This document shows positions 1 to 6,581 of a stretch of 13,146 nt of DNA, one piece after another. Positions within the stretch are counted from its first letter, which is position 1. Every line of letters begins with the position of its first letter. The DNA is taken from contig CAJUJI010000078.1 in assembly GCA_910586875.1 (NCBI GenBank), positions 1 to 13,146 on the forward strand. Direction: 5' to 3'. The notes below the pieces were generated by a model that saw only the letters and a program-made list of their open reading frames with translations, was not told the DNA's origin and did not search any database. This DNA is from an uncultured Anaerotruncus sp. (GTDB lineage: Bacteria > Bacillota > Clostridia > Oscillospirales > Ruminococcaceae). The translations under genes were made by a program, and so were the position numbers.

Positions 1-275
1 CATTATAAATATATACATTCAACACAAAAACACAGCAAAAAAATAATGAATCTTTCCATTTTCTCAGAAAATCGATACTTATTTTTCCAAAATACACGAA
101 TAAAGCAGAGAAATATCCGATAGAATCTGTCTATTTATTCTAAATATGTGCAGTTCACACAGGTTTATTGGATTGTTATTTGGCGTCTGGAACCGTTTAC
201 TTTTGTATGGGGATCACGCTAAAATAAAATTGTCAAGCACCTACTCACTGACAGATTACAAAGGAGGATATGAAA
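1..275 (+). promoter_or_regulatory. AT-rich leader and probable promoter of the TRAP operon
   Basis: This stretch is strongly AT-rich and holds no credible gene. A possible sigma-A type promoter is TTGTAT (203-208), a 16-base spacer and TAAAAT (225-230), which would start transcription near 237. The -35 box is only a moderate match. A very strong ribosome binding site AAGGAGG (261-267) precedes the first gene. I see no clear operator palindrome, and the gene upstream is outside the window. Confidence 0.45.
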
Positions 276-1391
276 ATGAAAAGAGGAATCGCGTGGATTC
301 TTTCGTTAGCGCTTTGCTGTTCAGGTCTTGCCGGATGTGGCGGTGCTCCCGCCAGCAGCAGTGCGCCGGCGCCTGCACCCGCCAGCAGCGCGCCAGCTGG
401 TAGTGAACCGGCGAGCAGCGCCGATGCGAACAGCGCCGATGCGAACAGCGGTGTTGACTATACGCAGGGGGACGCTGTTACCATCAAAATTGCACATGTC
501 TCTGCGGACGGGGTGCCGATTGATGAGTTCTGCGACAAAATAGCAAAGGAATTTGAGGAGCTTACCGGCGGCCGCATCAAGGTTCAGGTGTTCCCTGCCT
601 CCCAGATGGGCAACAACAGCGAACTGCTTGAACAGCTGCAATTTGGCACGCTGGAGATGGCAATTTCCTCGGTCGCATTTTTAGGTGCCTTTACCGATAC
701 CACCACCCTGCTCGACCTGCCCTACCTGTTCAAGAATGAGGGCGCGGCGGAGGAGGTTTTGGACGGCGAGGTAGGCCAGGCGATGTTTGCGGATTTGGAA
801 AACTCCGGCTTCCACGGTCTGGCGTGGCTGTCCACTGGTTGGAGACACCTGACTGCAAACAAGGAGATCCATTCCCCCGCTGATATGAAGGGGCTGAAGA
901 TCCGCGTGATGGAAAACCAGATGCACATAGCGCACTTTAATGCACTTGGCGCATCTGCGGTTCCGATGGCGTTTTCAGAGCTGTATACCGCCTTGCAGAA
1001 CGGCACCATGGATTGCCAGGAAAACCCGTGGGCAAACATCGATGGCAACCGCTTGTATGAGGTGCAAAAGTACATCATGGAAACCGGGCATATTTACGAC
1101 ACCTCTCCCCTGCTTGCCTCTAAATCGTGGTGGGATTCGCTGGCCGCCTCCGACCAGGAGCTGATTACCCGCGTTGTCACCGAGGGCCTTGCATGGGAGC
1201 GCGAGCTGAGCAAGGATAACCAGGACGAACTGAGCGAGAAGATTGGCAGCAATGGCACAAACGTTGTGATTAAGCTTACCGATGAGGAGCGGCAGGCGTT
1301 CCGCGACGCTGCACAGCCGGTTTACGACGAGTATGGCAAAGCGATTCAGAGCCTGATTGATACAGTTGAGGCTGTCAACGCGAAGCACTAA
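276..1391 (+). CDS. dctP: TRAP transporter solute-binding lipoprotein (DctP family)
   Basis: This is the extracytoplasmic ligand-binding subunit of a tripartite ATP-independent periplasmic (TRAP) transporter, 371 aa. It should capture an organic acid outside the cell and hand it to the DctQ/DctM membrane complex. The N-terminus is a lipoprotein signal peptide with lipobox L18-A-G-C21, so the protein is anchored to the outer face of the membrane, as expected in a Gram-positive cell. A Ser/Ala/Pro linker (about 22-60) follows. The DctP domain covers about 67-371 and includes the GLKIRV segment, whose Arg210 fits the family's conserved carboxylate-binding arginine, and the QENP motif at 248-251 followed by YEVQKY. 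The ATG at 276 is chosen over the one at 270 because AAGGAGG (261-267) lies 8 bases from 276 and only 2 from 270. The ligand is not evident from sequence; the symbol names the family only. Confidence 0.93.
   Translation: MKRGIAWILSLALCCSGLAGCGGAPASSSAPAPAPASSAPAGSEPASSADANSADANSGVDYTQGDAVTIKIAHVSADGVPIDEFCDKIAKEFEELTGGRIKVQVFPASQMGNNSELLEQLQFGTLEMAISSVAFLGAFTDTTTLLDLPYLFKNEGAAEEVLDGEVGQAMFADLENSGFHGLAWLSTGWRHLTANKEIHSPADMKGLKIRVMENQMHIAHFNALGASAVPMAFSELYTALQNGTMDCQENPWANIDGNRLYEVQKYIMETGHIYDTSPLLASKSWWDSLAASDQELITRVVTEGLAWERELSKDNQDELSEKIGSNGTNVVIKLTDEERQAFRDAAQPVYDEYGKAIQSLIDTVEAVNAKH
420..449 (+). repeat. Two tandem 15-bp units in the DctP linker
   Basis: The unit GCCGATGCGAACAGC occurs at 420-434 and again at 435-449 without change. 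It encodes the repeated ADANS pentapeptide in the flexible linker between the lipid anchor and the binding domain. It is in frame, so copy-number change would lengthen or shorten the linker by five residues. Confidence 0.9.
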
Positions 1392-1452
1392 GCAGCTTGT
1401 ATGGTGCCACACGCGGTGACAATGCGCAGCATTGGACGCCATGCGTGTGCAT

Positions 1453-1492
1453 GAGCCTGCCCGCGCGGTACGCGGGGCAGGCTCTCCTTTTT
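1453..1492 (+). terminator. Terminator-like hairpin between dctP and dctQ
   Basis: The arm GAGCCTGCCC (1453-1462) pairs perfectly with GGGCAGGCTC (1475-1484). GCG (1463-1465) pairs with CGC (1471-1473) across one bulged G, leaving a five-base loop. A run of five T follows at 1488-1492. This is a good intrinsic-terminator shape inside the operon, so it probably acts as a partial terminator. A second small hairpin (GCCGCC 1493-1498 with GGCGGC 1502-1507) follows at once and could protect the dctP message 3' end. Confidence 0.75.
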
Positions 1493-1596
1493 GCCGCCCG
1501 CGGCGGCAGGGCGCCGCGCAGTCTGCTGCCACAGTAGGCAAAAGGCTCGCGCCAGCCGCCTGCAAGTGATATCATCCCATAAGAGAGGTGTATCTG

Positions 1597-2094
1597 TTGA
1601 ACAAGAAAGAACCCTTTTATAACCAAATTGAAAAATACATCATTATTGTTTTCATGATCGCGATGTTGATTCTGCTTTCCTTCGCCATTTTTACCCGCTT
1701 CTTTTTCTCGTATACGACCTCCTGGACCGAGCAGCTCACCCGGTTGATGTTGGTTTGGATTTCCTTTGCCGGAATTAGTTGGGCGGGAATGCTGGACGTC
1801 CATATGAAGGTTACAGCGATCTCTCTGCTGACTAAAAAGCATCCGAAATTTTTCGAGTATGTTTTGATGGTTGGCGATCTGGCTGCTGTGCTATATTGCT
1901 TCTATCTGACCTACCGGATCGGTGTTACAATGCGTATGACCATCGTTCAGTACCAGGTGTTCACCGCAATGCCCTGGTGCCCCAAATGGGTGATGTACCT
2001 TGCAGGTGTGCTTGGAATGGCCGGCTGTGGGCTGCGCATCATCCAGCGCCGTGTCAACTACTTTTGTTCGCGCAAGGAGGGGCATGTTGCATGA
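1597..2094 (+). CDS. dctQ: TRAP transporter small membrane subunit (DctQ family)
   Basis: This is the small permease subunit (165 aa) that joins the large DctM subunit in the membrane. Four hydrophobic segments are visible at about 14-35, 50-67, 88-108 and 132-150. The conserved DctQ stretch is present as SWTEQLTRLMLVWISFAG (about 42-59), with a later HMKV segment. The start is taken as TTG 1597 because GAGGTG (1585-1590) is a good ribosome binding site 6 bases upstream. The in-frame GTG at 1588 lies inside that site and is unlikely to be used. The gene follows dctP after a 205-base gap containing the hairpin, and its stop overlaps the dctM start as ATGA. It is weakly conserved at sequence level, like the family, but position and topology make the call firm. 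Confidence 0.88.
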   Translation: MNKKEPFYNQIEKYIIIVFMIAMLILLSFAIFTRFFFSYTTSWTEQLTRLMLVWISFAGISWAGMLDVHMKVTAISLLTKKHPKFFEYVLMVGDLAAVLYCFYLTYRIGVTMRMTIVQYQVFTAMPWCPKWVMYLAGVLGMAGCGLRIIQRRVNYFCSRKEGHVA

Positions 2095-3392
2095 TCATTT
2101 TAATTATGCTGGGCATTCTGTTTCTCTGCCTATTTTTCACGGTGCCAATCGCAGTTTCTCTAGGTATTAGCTGTGTCTCCGTCTTCCAGATTTTCTACCC
2201 AGGGCGCGATATGGTGTCGATGCTCGCACAAGCAACCGTCACCAGCATCGACTCATTTTCGCTGCTGGCAATCCCCTTTTTCATGCTGGTTGGCAGCCTG
2301 ATGGAGGGCGGCGGAATTGCGCAAAAGCTGATTGACGTCGCAAATGTCGTGACCGGCAAGCGAGCCGGAGGTTTGGCAAACGCTGCGGTAGTCGCTTCCT
2401 GCTTTTTCGCAGCAATCTCCGGTTCCGGCCCTGCGACAGCGGCGGCCATCGGCGGCATCATGTGCGGCGCAATGCAGGCGCAAGGCTACTCGAAGGGCTA
2501 CAGCGGCGCGATTATCGCGGCAGGCTCCACAATTGGGCCGGTTATTCCTCCTTCGATCCCCATGATTATGTATGGCATTACCGTCGGTGTTTCGGTCTCA
2601 TATATGTTTATGGGTGGTATCATCCCAGGGATTTTAATGGGGGTTGTGCTGATCATCTGGAATAAGTATGTCTCGAAAAAGCGCGGCTATTACAATGCGG
2701 ACGGCGATCAGGCTTTGACCACCAAAGAAAAACTGCTGGTGCTCAAACGAGCGATTCCGGCAATTTTGATGCCAATTATCGTACTGGGCGGGATCTATTC
2801 CGGTGTGTTTACCCCTACGGAAAGCGCGATTATCGGCTGTGTCTATTCGCTGATTGTCAGCACCTTTGTATATAAATCCCTCACCTGGAAAGCGTTCACC
2901 AAGGCGCTGGTTGATGCGGGCATCACCTCCGCCACCATTATGATTCTGTTCGGTGCAGCGAACACCTTCGGGCGCCTGCTGACCATGTTCAATGTGCCTA
3001 CCATGATGACCGATTTCATGTTCTCGGTTTCGCAGAACAAATACGTTATCATGCTGCTGATCAACCTGATGCTGTTGCTGATTGGCATGTTTTTGGATAC
3101 AATTTCCTCTATCCTGCTGTTCTCTCCGATTTTTGCACCTATCGCCCTGGCAATTGGTTTTGATCCGCTCCATTTTGGTATTATCATGGTCATCAATCTA
3201 TGTATAGGTATGATCACCCCTCCAATGGGCGGAAATCTATTTGTTGCACAACGGGTGTCCGGCTCCACCTTTGAGGAAATTTTTAAGGATACCTTCCCAA
3301 TGATTATTGTGCTTTATGTGCTTCTGATCGTGCTGATTTTTGTACCTGAAATAACCATGTTTCTGCCAAGGCTGCTGGGCTATGTCGGATAA
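2091..3392 (+). CDS. dctM: TRAP transporter large membrane subunit (DctM family)
   Basis: This is the ion-coupled transport channel of the TRAP system (433 aa), hydrophobic throughout, with about 12 membrane segments, typical of the family. Family landmarks include AIPFFMLVGSLMEGGGIA (about 62-79), the AISGSGPATAAAIG segment, GSTIGPVIPPSIPMIMYG, and near the end MITPPMGGNLFVAQRVSG. The start is ATG 2091: ribosome binding site AAGGAGGGG (2074-2082) is 8 bases away, and the start overlaps the dctQ stop by four bases, implying translational coupling. An open frame extends upstream into dctQ but is a shadow. The protein should use a sodium or proton gradient to import the ligand delivered by DctP; this is family knowledge, not visible here. 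Confidence 0.95.
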   Translation: MIILIMLGILFLCLFFTVPIAVSLGISCVSVFQIFYPGRDMVSMLAQATVTSIDSFSLLAIPFFMLVGSLMEGGGIAQKLIDVANVVTGKRAGGLANAAVVASCFFAAISGSGPATAAAIGGIMCGAMQAQGYSKGYSGAIIAAGSTIGPVIPPSIPMIMYGITVGVSVSYMFMGGIIPGILMGVVLIIWNKYVSKKRGYYNADGDQALTTKEKLLVLKRAIPAILMPIIVLGGIYSGVFTPTESAIIGCVYSLIVSTFVYKSLTWKAFTKALVDAGITSATIMILFGAANTFGRLLTMFNVPTMMTDFMFSVSQNKYVIMLLINLMLLLIGMFLDTISSILLFSPIFAPIALAIGFDPLHFGIIMVINLCIGMITPPMGGNLFVAQRVSGSTFEEIFKDTFPMIIVLYVLLIVLIFVPEITMFLPRLLGYVG

Positions 3393-3413
3393 AGAAAGGG
3401 TGTATTTGGATTT

Positions 3414-4163
3414 ATGTTTAAGAGTGTAGAATTGACTGTCAGCGGAAAAACCATCCGCGGCACCATCATGACGCCCGCAGGAGATGGGCCATTCCCTACA
3501 ATCTGTTTCTATCACGGCTTTTCGGTTGACCGTGTTGGCATTGACCGTCTGCATTTTCTGTTTTCCAAGCGCTGTGTAGAGGAGGGATTTGCCTGCGTCC
3601 GGTTCGACTTCTACGGCTGTGGGGAGAGTGACGGAGACTTTCGGGAAAAACGCATCAGCTTTGAGCTGGAACAAACACTTGCGATCTATGACTGGACGAT
3701 TCAGCAAAGCTTTGCCGACTCTGAGCGGATGTTCATGGTTGGGCACAGCCTGGGCGGAATTCTCAGCAGTATGGCCGCGCCGCTGCGCCAGCCAAGAGCG
3801 ATTGCGCTTTGGTCGCCTGGGCTGACCGCCTACTATGACATCAGCAACCGCATTCATGCTGTGCCCTCGCGGTATAAGGAGGTCTATTCGGTCGGAGGGC
3901 TGCTGCTTTCCTCCGAGTTTCTGACCGAGCTGCGCGCAATTGACATTATTGAGAAATCCACAGGCTTCCGGAATAAAGTTCTGATTGTTCATGGGGAGTT
4001 GGATGAAAAGGTTCCGGTTTATGTAACCGGCCCCTATATGGATTTGTACGGCGAGCAAGCTGCGCTGAAAATTGTGGATGGCGCCAACCATCAATATAGT
4101 GACTGGAGCTGGAAACAGCAGGTCTACGATGCGTCAATAGACTTTTTAAAGGCACAGCTTTAA
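3414..4163 (+). CDS. Alpha/beta hydrolase, feruloyl/cinnamoyl-esterase-like
   Basis: This is a 249-aa serine hydrolase of the alpha/beta fold. It has the oxyanion segment YHGF (33-36), FDFYGCGESDG (64-74), the nucleophile elbow G-H-S-L-G-G with Ser112 (110-115), the acid Asp197 in HGELDEKVP, and the base His226 in DGANHQYSD. Length, triad spacing and these motifs resemble the small bacterial feruloyl/cinnamoyl esterases of the Est1E/LJ0536 group, which free hydroxycinnamic acids from esters. That resemblance is from memory of the family and not from a search. There is no signal peptide, so it should be cytoplasmic. It starts 21 bases after dctM behind AAAGGG (3395-3400), so it is very likely in the TRAP operon and may cleave an imported ester. 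The substrate is unproven; a general acyl esterase or peptidase is possible. Confidence 0.85.
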   Translation: MFKSVELTVSGKTIRGTIMTPAGDGPFPTICFYHGFSVDRVGIDRLHFLFSKRCVEEGFACVRFDFYGCGESDGDFREKRISFELEQTLAIYDWTIQQSFADSERMFMVGHSLGGILSSMAAPLRQPRAIALWSPGLTAYYDISNRIHAVPSRYKEVYSVGGLLLSSEFLTELRAIDIIEKSTGFRNKVLIVHGELDEKVPVYVTGPYMDLYGEQAALKIVDGANHQYSDWSWKQQVYDASIDFLKAQL

Positions 4164-4243
4164 CCTGCACTTTTGGGTTTGCGGCAGCAAGGGATGCTGT
4201 AGGATCCTTTTGCTGTGACGTTTACCCTCCGCTATCATGCAAA

Positions 4244-4305
4244 GGTCCCCCTTGGTTCGTAGAAGCAACCTGCTTTTACCAACCAAGGAGGACCCTTCTT
4301 TTTCG
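4244..4305 (+). terminator. Long hairpin after the hydrolase, copy A of a repeated element
   Basis: The arms run 4244-4267 and 4271-4294 around an ACC loop. About 22 pairs form, with a C/C mismatch, a C/A mismatch and one G-U pair. The outer arms are GGTCCCCCTTGGTT and AACCAAGGAGGACC. CTTCTTTTT follows at the 3' side, so it should end the TRAP/hydrolase transcript. The central 23 bases (4259-4281) and the ten bases AAGGAGGACC (4285-4294) recur exactly at 9732-9754 and 9758-9767 after dnaJ. Confidence 0.8.
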
Positions 4306-4315
4306 CCGGTAGACG

Positions 4316-4345
4316 AAAACGCGTTGCCGCACGTAGCGGCGGCAA
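4316..4345 (-). terminator. Weak terminator-like hairpin after the HPr-like gene
   Basis: On the minus strand TTGCCGC (4345-4339) pairs with GCGGCAA (4330-4324) around an eight-base loop. A short T run (4319-4316) follows a few bases later. It lies just past the stop of the HPr-like gene, where a terminator would be expected. The stem is short and the T run is offset, so the call is tentative. Confidence 0.35.
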
Positions 4346-4362
4346 AACGAATCATTACCTCA

Positions 4363-4581
4363 TTAAATTTCCCATTTATGCAGTTGCTTGAAGAAGCGGG
4401 TGTCCTCTGTGACAACCTTGACCGGTGCGCTGTAATCCAATGCCATCAGCCCCAGCACCGACTTTGCATCTGCAATTTTTCCTTCTGCGGTATGCACACC
4501 GATTTCCTCCGGCGACTGCATTGCTGCAAACATAAACTCCCGCAAATCCTCTGCGGTGTACAGCATAATCTCTTTTACCAT
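4363..4581 (-). CDS. HPr-like small protein lacking the active-site histidine
   Basis: This 72-aa protein resembles the HPr phosphocarrier fold in its second half. IADAKSVLGLMALDYSAPVKVVTED matches the family's pattern around the regulatory serine (here Ser41, in the AKS motif) and the following hydrophobic helix. The N-terminal half lacks the usual G-x-H-x-R-P-A motif, having TAEDLREFMFAAMQS instead. It therefore cannot act as an ordinary PTS phosphocarrier through that histidine. It may be a regulator comparable in principle to Crh, which also lost this histidine, or a protein with no PTS role. The start is ATG 4581 behind AAGGGAG (minus strand, 4597-4591), 9 bases upstream. It is a single gene with its own promoter, divergent from hrcA. 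No EI or EII genes are nearby. Confidence 0.7.
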   Translation of the reverse strand: MVKEIMLYTAEDLREFMFAAMQSPEEIGVHTAEGKIADAKSVLGLMALDYSAPVKVVTEDTRFFKQLHKWEI

Positions 4582-4636
4582 AATGATAACCTCCCTTAAA
4601 ATAGGTTTGTTTTTTAGCTTTTCCTTCTTCGCATCT

Positions 4637-4665
4637 ATTAAACAACAAAACCGATCAATTGTCAA
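4637..4665 (-). promoter_or_regulatory. Promoter of the HPr-like gene
   Basis: Read on the minus strand, a perfect -35 box TTGACA (4665-4660) is followed by a 17-base spacer and TTTAAT (4642-4637). Transcription should start near 4630, giving a leader of about 50 bases. The site lies about 45 bases from the nearest CIRCE operator, so HrcA could affect it only from upstream. Confidence 0.7.
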
Positions 4666-4709
4666 TATACATAATTAAAAAAATATAAGTTTGTGCAAAA
4701 TGCGATATA

Positions 4710-4736
4710 TTAGCAATCTAATAGATAGAGTGCTAA
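4710..4736 (+). promoter_or_regulatory. CIRCE operator, upstream copy
   Basis: TTAGCAATC (4710-4718), nine bases, then GAGTGCTAA (4728-4736). The CIRCE consensus is TTAGCACTC-N9-GAGTGCTAA, so this copy has one mismatch, in the left half. HrcA binds such sites and releases them on heat stress. It lies 28 bases upstream of the -35 box of the hrcA promoter, between the two divergent genes. Confidence 0.92.
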
Positions 4737-4764
4737 AAATTGTGTAAACATTTCGTGAACGCTA

Positions 4765-4792
4765 TTGACATCTGAAAAATTTGTGGTAAATT
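4765..4792 (+). promoter_or_regulatory. Sigma-A promoter of the hrcA-grpE-dnaK-dnaJ operon
   Basis: A perfect -35 box TTGACA (4765-4770), a 16-base spacer and TAAATT (4787-4792), with TGG just before it as an extended -10. The predicted start is near 4799-4800, which is the first base of the second CIRCE. This is the classic layout of HrcA-controlled heat-shock promoters, where the housekeeping sigma factor drives transcription and HrcA blocks it. Confidence 0.85.
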
Positions 4793-4799
4793 AGAGTTG

Positions 4800-4826
4800 T
4801 TAGCAAACGAATTGAATGAGTGCTAA
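4800..4826 (+). promoter_or_regulatory. CIRCE operator at the transcription start
   Basis: TTAGCAAAC (4800-4808), nine bases, then GAGTGCTAA (4818-4826). The right half is perfect and the left half has two mismatches to consensus, but the outer seven bases GTTAGCA/TGCTAAC (4799-4827) still pair. It spans the predicted start site and the start of the mRNA leader. Its centre is 90 bp from that of the upstream copy. Confidence 0.92.
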
Positions 4827-4844
4827 CAAAGTGAGGTGTCACTC

Positions 4845-5876
4845 ATGAAACTCGATGTTCGGAAGCTAAAGGTCCTGACGTCGATTGTTGAAATTTACAT
4901 TGATACCGGTGAGCCGGTCAGTTCAAAAATGCTGGCGCAGAAGCTGGATTTTCGGGTTTCTCCCGCCACCATCCGCAACGACATGGCAGCACTGTTTGAA
5001 ATGGGCCTGCTTGAGCAGCCCCACACCTCCGCAGGTCGGGTGCCCTCCCATCTGGGCTACCGAATTTATGTCGACCAGCTGATGCACTGCAAGCCACTTA
5101 CCGACGAGGAGCGGCGGGAGATTGACGCACTATTTAATGTGCGTGACCCCGATCCCGACCGTCTTTTGGAGGATGCAGCGCAAGCTTTAGCAGAATACAC
5201 CAATTGCGCAACCATCTCCACCACCATCACCCCTAAAACGGTGCGGGTGAAGCATATCGAGGTGGTGCCAGCGGGTGCGCGGACGGTTGTTGTATTGGTG
5301 ATCGCCAGCAATGGTGTGATTAAAAATAAAGTGTGTCGGGTTGATTTCAAGCTGACGCCGGAGGTGTTGGAGTTTGTCAGCAACTTTGCCAACGGCCGAT
5401 TGGCCGGCCGGCCAGTCAGCGAAATCAGTCAGTGGTACATTAACTCTGTTTCGGTCACACTGGGCGAATATTCACAGCTGTTTATTCCCATCCTGGCGAC
5501 CATTTATGAGCTGTGCCGCGAGATTAACGACGGGCAATTTTACACCAGCGGCGGGGTGAACCTGCTGGGCTACAAGGAGTTCAGCGATATCGCCCGCGAC
5601 CTGCTGCTCACAATGGAGAACCGCGAACAGCTTTTGGGGGTGATCGCCTCCAAGGAGGACGCCGTTTTCATCACGATTGGCAAGGAAAACAGCCAAAGTG
5701 AGCTGGCAGATACCTCGGTGGTGGTGACAAAATACAAAATTGGCGCACAGAACTCCGGTGCGATTGGTGTGATTGGGCCGGTGCGGATGGATTACGCGAA
5801 GTTAATTCCACATTTGGAATATTTCTCACAAACATTAGGTAAATTATTGGCGGAGACATTCGAACAGGATGTCTGA
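4845..5876 (+). CDS. hrcA: Heat-inducible transcription repressor HrcA
   Basis: HrcA is the repressor of the class I heat-shock genes; it binds CIRCE and depends on GroEL to stay active. The protein is 343 aa, a normal length. The N-terminal winged-helix DNA-binding region (about 1-75) contains the family hallmark VSSKMLAQ...VSPATIRNDMAALFEMGLLEQPHTSAGRVPSHLGYRIYVD (about 25-77). The rest is the GAF-like dimer and effector domain. The start is ATG 4845, with GAGGTG (4833-4838) 6 bases upstream; a GTG at 4836 lies inside the ribosome binding site and is not chosen. It is the first gene of the operon and is controlled by two CIRCE sites, so it should repress itself. grpE follows after 29 bases. 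Confidence 0.97.
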   Translation: MKLDVRKLKVLTSIVEIYIDTGEPVSSKMLAQKLDFRVSPATIRNDMAALFEMGLLEQPHTSAGRVPSHLGYRIYVDQLMHCKPLTDEERREIDALFNVRDPDPDRLLEDAAQALAEYTNCATISTTITPKTVRVKHIEVVPAGARTVVVLVIASNGVIKNKVCRVDFKLTPEVLEFVSNFANGRLAGRPVSEISQWYINSVSVTLGEYSQLFIPILATIYELCREINDGQFYTSGGVNLLGYKEFSDIARDLLLTMENREQLLGVIASKEDAVFITIGKENSQSELADTSVVVTKYKIGAQNSGAIGVIGPVRMDYAKLIPHLEYFSQTLGKLLAETFEQDV

Positions 5877-5905
5877 ACGACATAGACAGAAAGGGAGCGA
5901 ACCGA

Positions 5906-6523
5906 TTGTCCAACCAGATGCAGCAGGAAAATCCGATGGCGGAGCAGGAGCAGACCGCTCAGGAGCCTTTGGAACCACAGGAGCAGGAGGCGCAAACGCC
6001 CGCAGAGGATCTGCCATCAGAAGCGCAAGCGGCCGAGCAGCCGTCTGAGGAGACTGCCCCGCAGGAGGAGCCGCCGCCGGAAAAAACCGAAGCGCAGCTG
6101 CTCAGCGAGCAGCTAGAGGAGCTAAACGACCGTTATCTGCGCACATTAGCGGAATATGGCAACTTCCGCAAGCGCAGCCAACAGGAGAAGGATGAGGTTT
6201 ATCCGCGGGCGGTTGCCAATACAATTGAAGCATTCGTTCCGATTTTGGATACCTTTGAGCGGGCGCTGTCTGCGCCATGCACCGACGAAGGCTTTAAAAG
6301 GGGTGTGGAGATGATCCTGCACAACTTTAAAGAGGTGCTCACCCGCCAGGGTGTGGAGGAGTTCGGCGTAGCCGGAGAGCCGTTCGACCCGCAGATGCAC
6401 AATGCTGTGATGCACATTGAGGATGAAGAATTCGCGGAAAACAGCATTGTAGAGGTGTTTCAGAAGGGCTACCGGTTAGGGGAGCGGATCATCCGGCACG
6501 CTATGGTAAAGGTCGCAAATTAG
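5906..6523 (+). CDS. grpE: Nucleotide exchange factor GrpE
   Basis: GrpE releases ADP from DnaK and so sets the pace of the chaperone cycle. The protein has 205 aa. The first 60 or so residues are a Gln/Glu/Pro-rich disordered tail, followed by the long helix (about 60-115, including YLRTLAEYGNFRKRSQQEKDEVY) and the C-terminal beta domain with the GrpE signature FDPQMHNAVMHIED...VFQKGYRLGERIIRHAMVKV (160-203). The start is TTG 5906, 8 bases after AAGGGAG (5891-5897); the next in-frame ATG at 5918 is 20 bases from the site. It sits between hrcA and dnaK, as in most Firmicutes. The tail is longer and more repetitive than the core requires, but such tails vary widely in the family. Confidence 0.96.
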   Translation: MSNQMQQENPMAEQEQTAQEPLEPQEQEAQTPAEDLPSEAQAAEQPSEETAPQEEPPPEKTEAQLLSEQLEELNDRYLRTLAEYGNFRKRSQQEKDEVYPRAVANTIEAFVPILDTFERALSAPCTDEGFKRGVEMILHNFKEVLTRQGVEEFGVAGEPFDPQMHNAVMHIEDEEFAENSIVEVFQKGYRLGERIIRHAMVKVAN

Positions 6524-6581
6524 CGGCGAGAGCGTTTGATTTTGTTAAGGATTATTTCATCATAAATGGAGGATTTTGGTT

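Noticed and set aside
146..403. Small plus-strand frame before dctP
   Set aside because: It overlaps the start of dctP in another frame, has no ribosome binding site, and its product has no recognisable features.
1588..1596. GTG 1588 as the dctQ start
   Set aside because: The GTG is part of the only good ribosome binding site (GAGGTG). TTG 1597 has correct spacing.
3237..4094. Long minus-strand frame (285 codons) opposite the end of dctM and the hydrolase
   Set aside because: Both plus-strand genes have clear motifs, ribosome binding sites and normal lengths. The antisense product has no family features.
4186..4215. Additional hairpin just after the hydrolase gene (CAGCAA pairing with TTGCTG)
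   Set aside because: The stem is short with a large loop and no T run. The much stronger hairpin at 4244-4294 is the better terminator.
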